Positions 33,679-33,741 of a DNA stretch of 33,741 nucleotides are shown here, one piece after another (the first letter of the stretch is position 1; every line of letters starts with the position of its first letter). The notes under the pieces are model-generated. The model was not told the DNA's origin. It saw only the letters and a list, made by a program, of their open reading frames with translations, and ran no database searches. The position numbers were made by a program, and so were the translations under genes. This DNA is from an uncultured Peptococcaceae bacterium (GTDB taxonomy: Bacteria > Bacillota > Peptococcia > Peptococcales > Peptococcaceae). The stretch is from assembly GCA_937976375.1 (NCBI GenBank), contig CALJRU010000055.1, positions 1 to 33,741 on the forward strand, given 5' to 3'.

Positions 33679-33741
33679 TTAGTTTAGTGCAGAGTGGCGT
33701 TGCGTGAGCGGCGCCACTCCTGTTTTTAATTGGATACGTTG
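33679..33741 (-). CDS. IS3-family transposase OrfB, C-terminal end only (partial)
   Basis: The - strand is open from the window edge to a TAA at 33681-33679 and encodes 20 residues beginning QRIQLKTG and ending GVAPLTQRHSALN. This is the characteristic end of IS3-family integrase-domain transposases (YNxxRIQxKTGxxP pattern) just after the DDE catalytic domain. The rest of the gene is beyond position 33741, so it cannot be judged whether the element is intact. It faces pnp tail to tail. Confidence 0.8.
   Translation of the reverse strand, partial: QRIQLKTGVAPLTQRHSALN
33692..33727 (+). terminator. terminator-like hairpin within the antisense of the transposase gene
   Basis: Read on the + strand, GAGTGGCG (33692-33699) pairs with CGCCACTC (33712-33719). 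The stem extends inward by TTGC/GCGG with two G-U pairs to a GTGA tetraloop, giving 12 bp. It is followed by CTG and five Ts (33723-33727). It would stop pnp transcripts entering the insertion element. Confidence 0.65.

Larger units (their letters stand above)
33625..33741. mobile_element. end of an IS3-family insertion sequence (continues past the window)
   Basis: The boundary is set at TGTACTGCCCC (33625-33635), the usual form of IS3-family terminal repeats, followed by GGACAG. The terminal 30 bases are themselves an imperfect palindrome, TGTACTG / CAGTACA (33625-33631 and 33648-33654). The transposase gene ends 25 bases inside, on the - strand. The other end and the target duplication lie outside the window. 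Confidence 0.75.

Noticed and set aside
1..33741. CRISPR arrays, tRNA or rRNA genes, prophage, toxin-antitoxin or defence genes
   Set aside because: Looked for and not seen: no regularly spaced repeats, no tRNA-like cloverleaf, and every sizeable gene has a clear housekeeping identity.

Overview
The window is an almost gap-free block of housekeeping genes, nearly all on the + strand, from an AT-rich (roughly 38-40% GC by eye) bacterium of the Firmicutes type. The evidence is a glyQS T-box leader, strong AAGGAGG ribosome binding sites, a RemA/DUF370 gene between yicC and gmk, a PASTA kinase (prkC) with its phosphatase, and the order yicC-remA-gmk-rpoZ-coaBC / priA-def-fmt-rsmB-rlmN-stp-prkC-rsgA-rpe known from Bacillus and Clostridia. 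The DUF1858 protein, the lack of sporulation genes in the rpe region and the style of the IS3 transposase end suggest Negativicutes (Veillonella/Dialister-like). That placement is an inference and not proven here.

Layout. 1-437: no gene; a strong terminator (53-80) for something left of the window, and further hairpins, one of which (264-307) ends the leftward DUF1858 gene. 438-644: a small DUF1858 redox-disulfide protein on the - strand, divergent from tcdA (tRNA ct6A cyclase) with overlapping promoters. 1538-1861: thioredoxin with its own promoter and terminator. 2024-3191: nrdR-recO behind a consensus promoter. 3188-10808: a glycine T-box operon, glyQ-glyS-yicC-remA-gmk-rpoZ-coaBC-metK, with no internal terminator that I can see, closed by a hairpin. 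10834-23243: priA-def-fmt-yugP-like peptidase-rsmB-rlmN-stp-prkC-rsgA-rpe-plsX-acpP, tightly packed. 23245-31023: a new promoter and the rimP-nusA-rnpM-ylxQ-infB-rbfA-nrnA-truB-ribF operon. 31027-31463: rpsO as a self-contained unit with promoter, structured leader and terminator. 31503-33596: pnp. 33625-33741: one end of an IS3-family element, including the last codons of its transposase on the - strand.

Functionally the genes join translation (glycyl-tRNA synthetase, Def, Fmt, IF2, S15, rRNA and tRNA modification, ribosome maturation factors), RNA turnover (PNPase, NrnA, YicC), transcription (omega, NusA), replication restart and recombination (PriA, RecO), cofactor synthesis (CoA, SAM, FMN/FAD) and Ser/Thr signalling (Stp/PrkC). 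I found no CRISPR array, tRNA, rRNA, phage or defence system. I do not see a wholly new system. The points most worth a second look are a seven-G tract at the stp/prkC junction that is one base away from fusing phosphatase to kinase, the long reach of the glycine T-box, the structured rpsO leader, and the IS3 end just behind pnp, which carries a terminator-like hairpin inside the antisense of its transposase gene and seems to have split pnp's own terminator.
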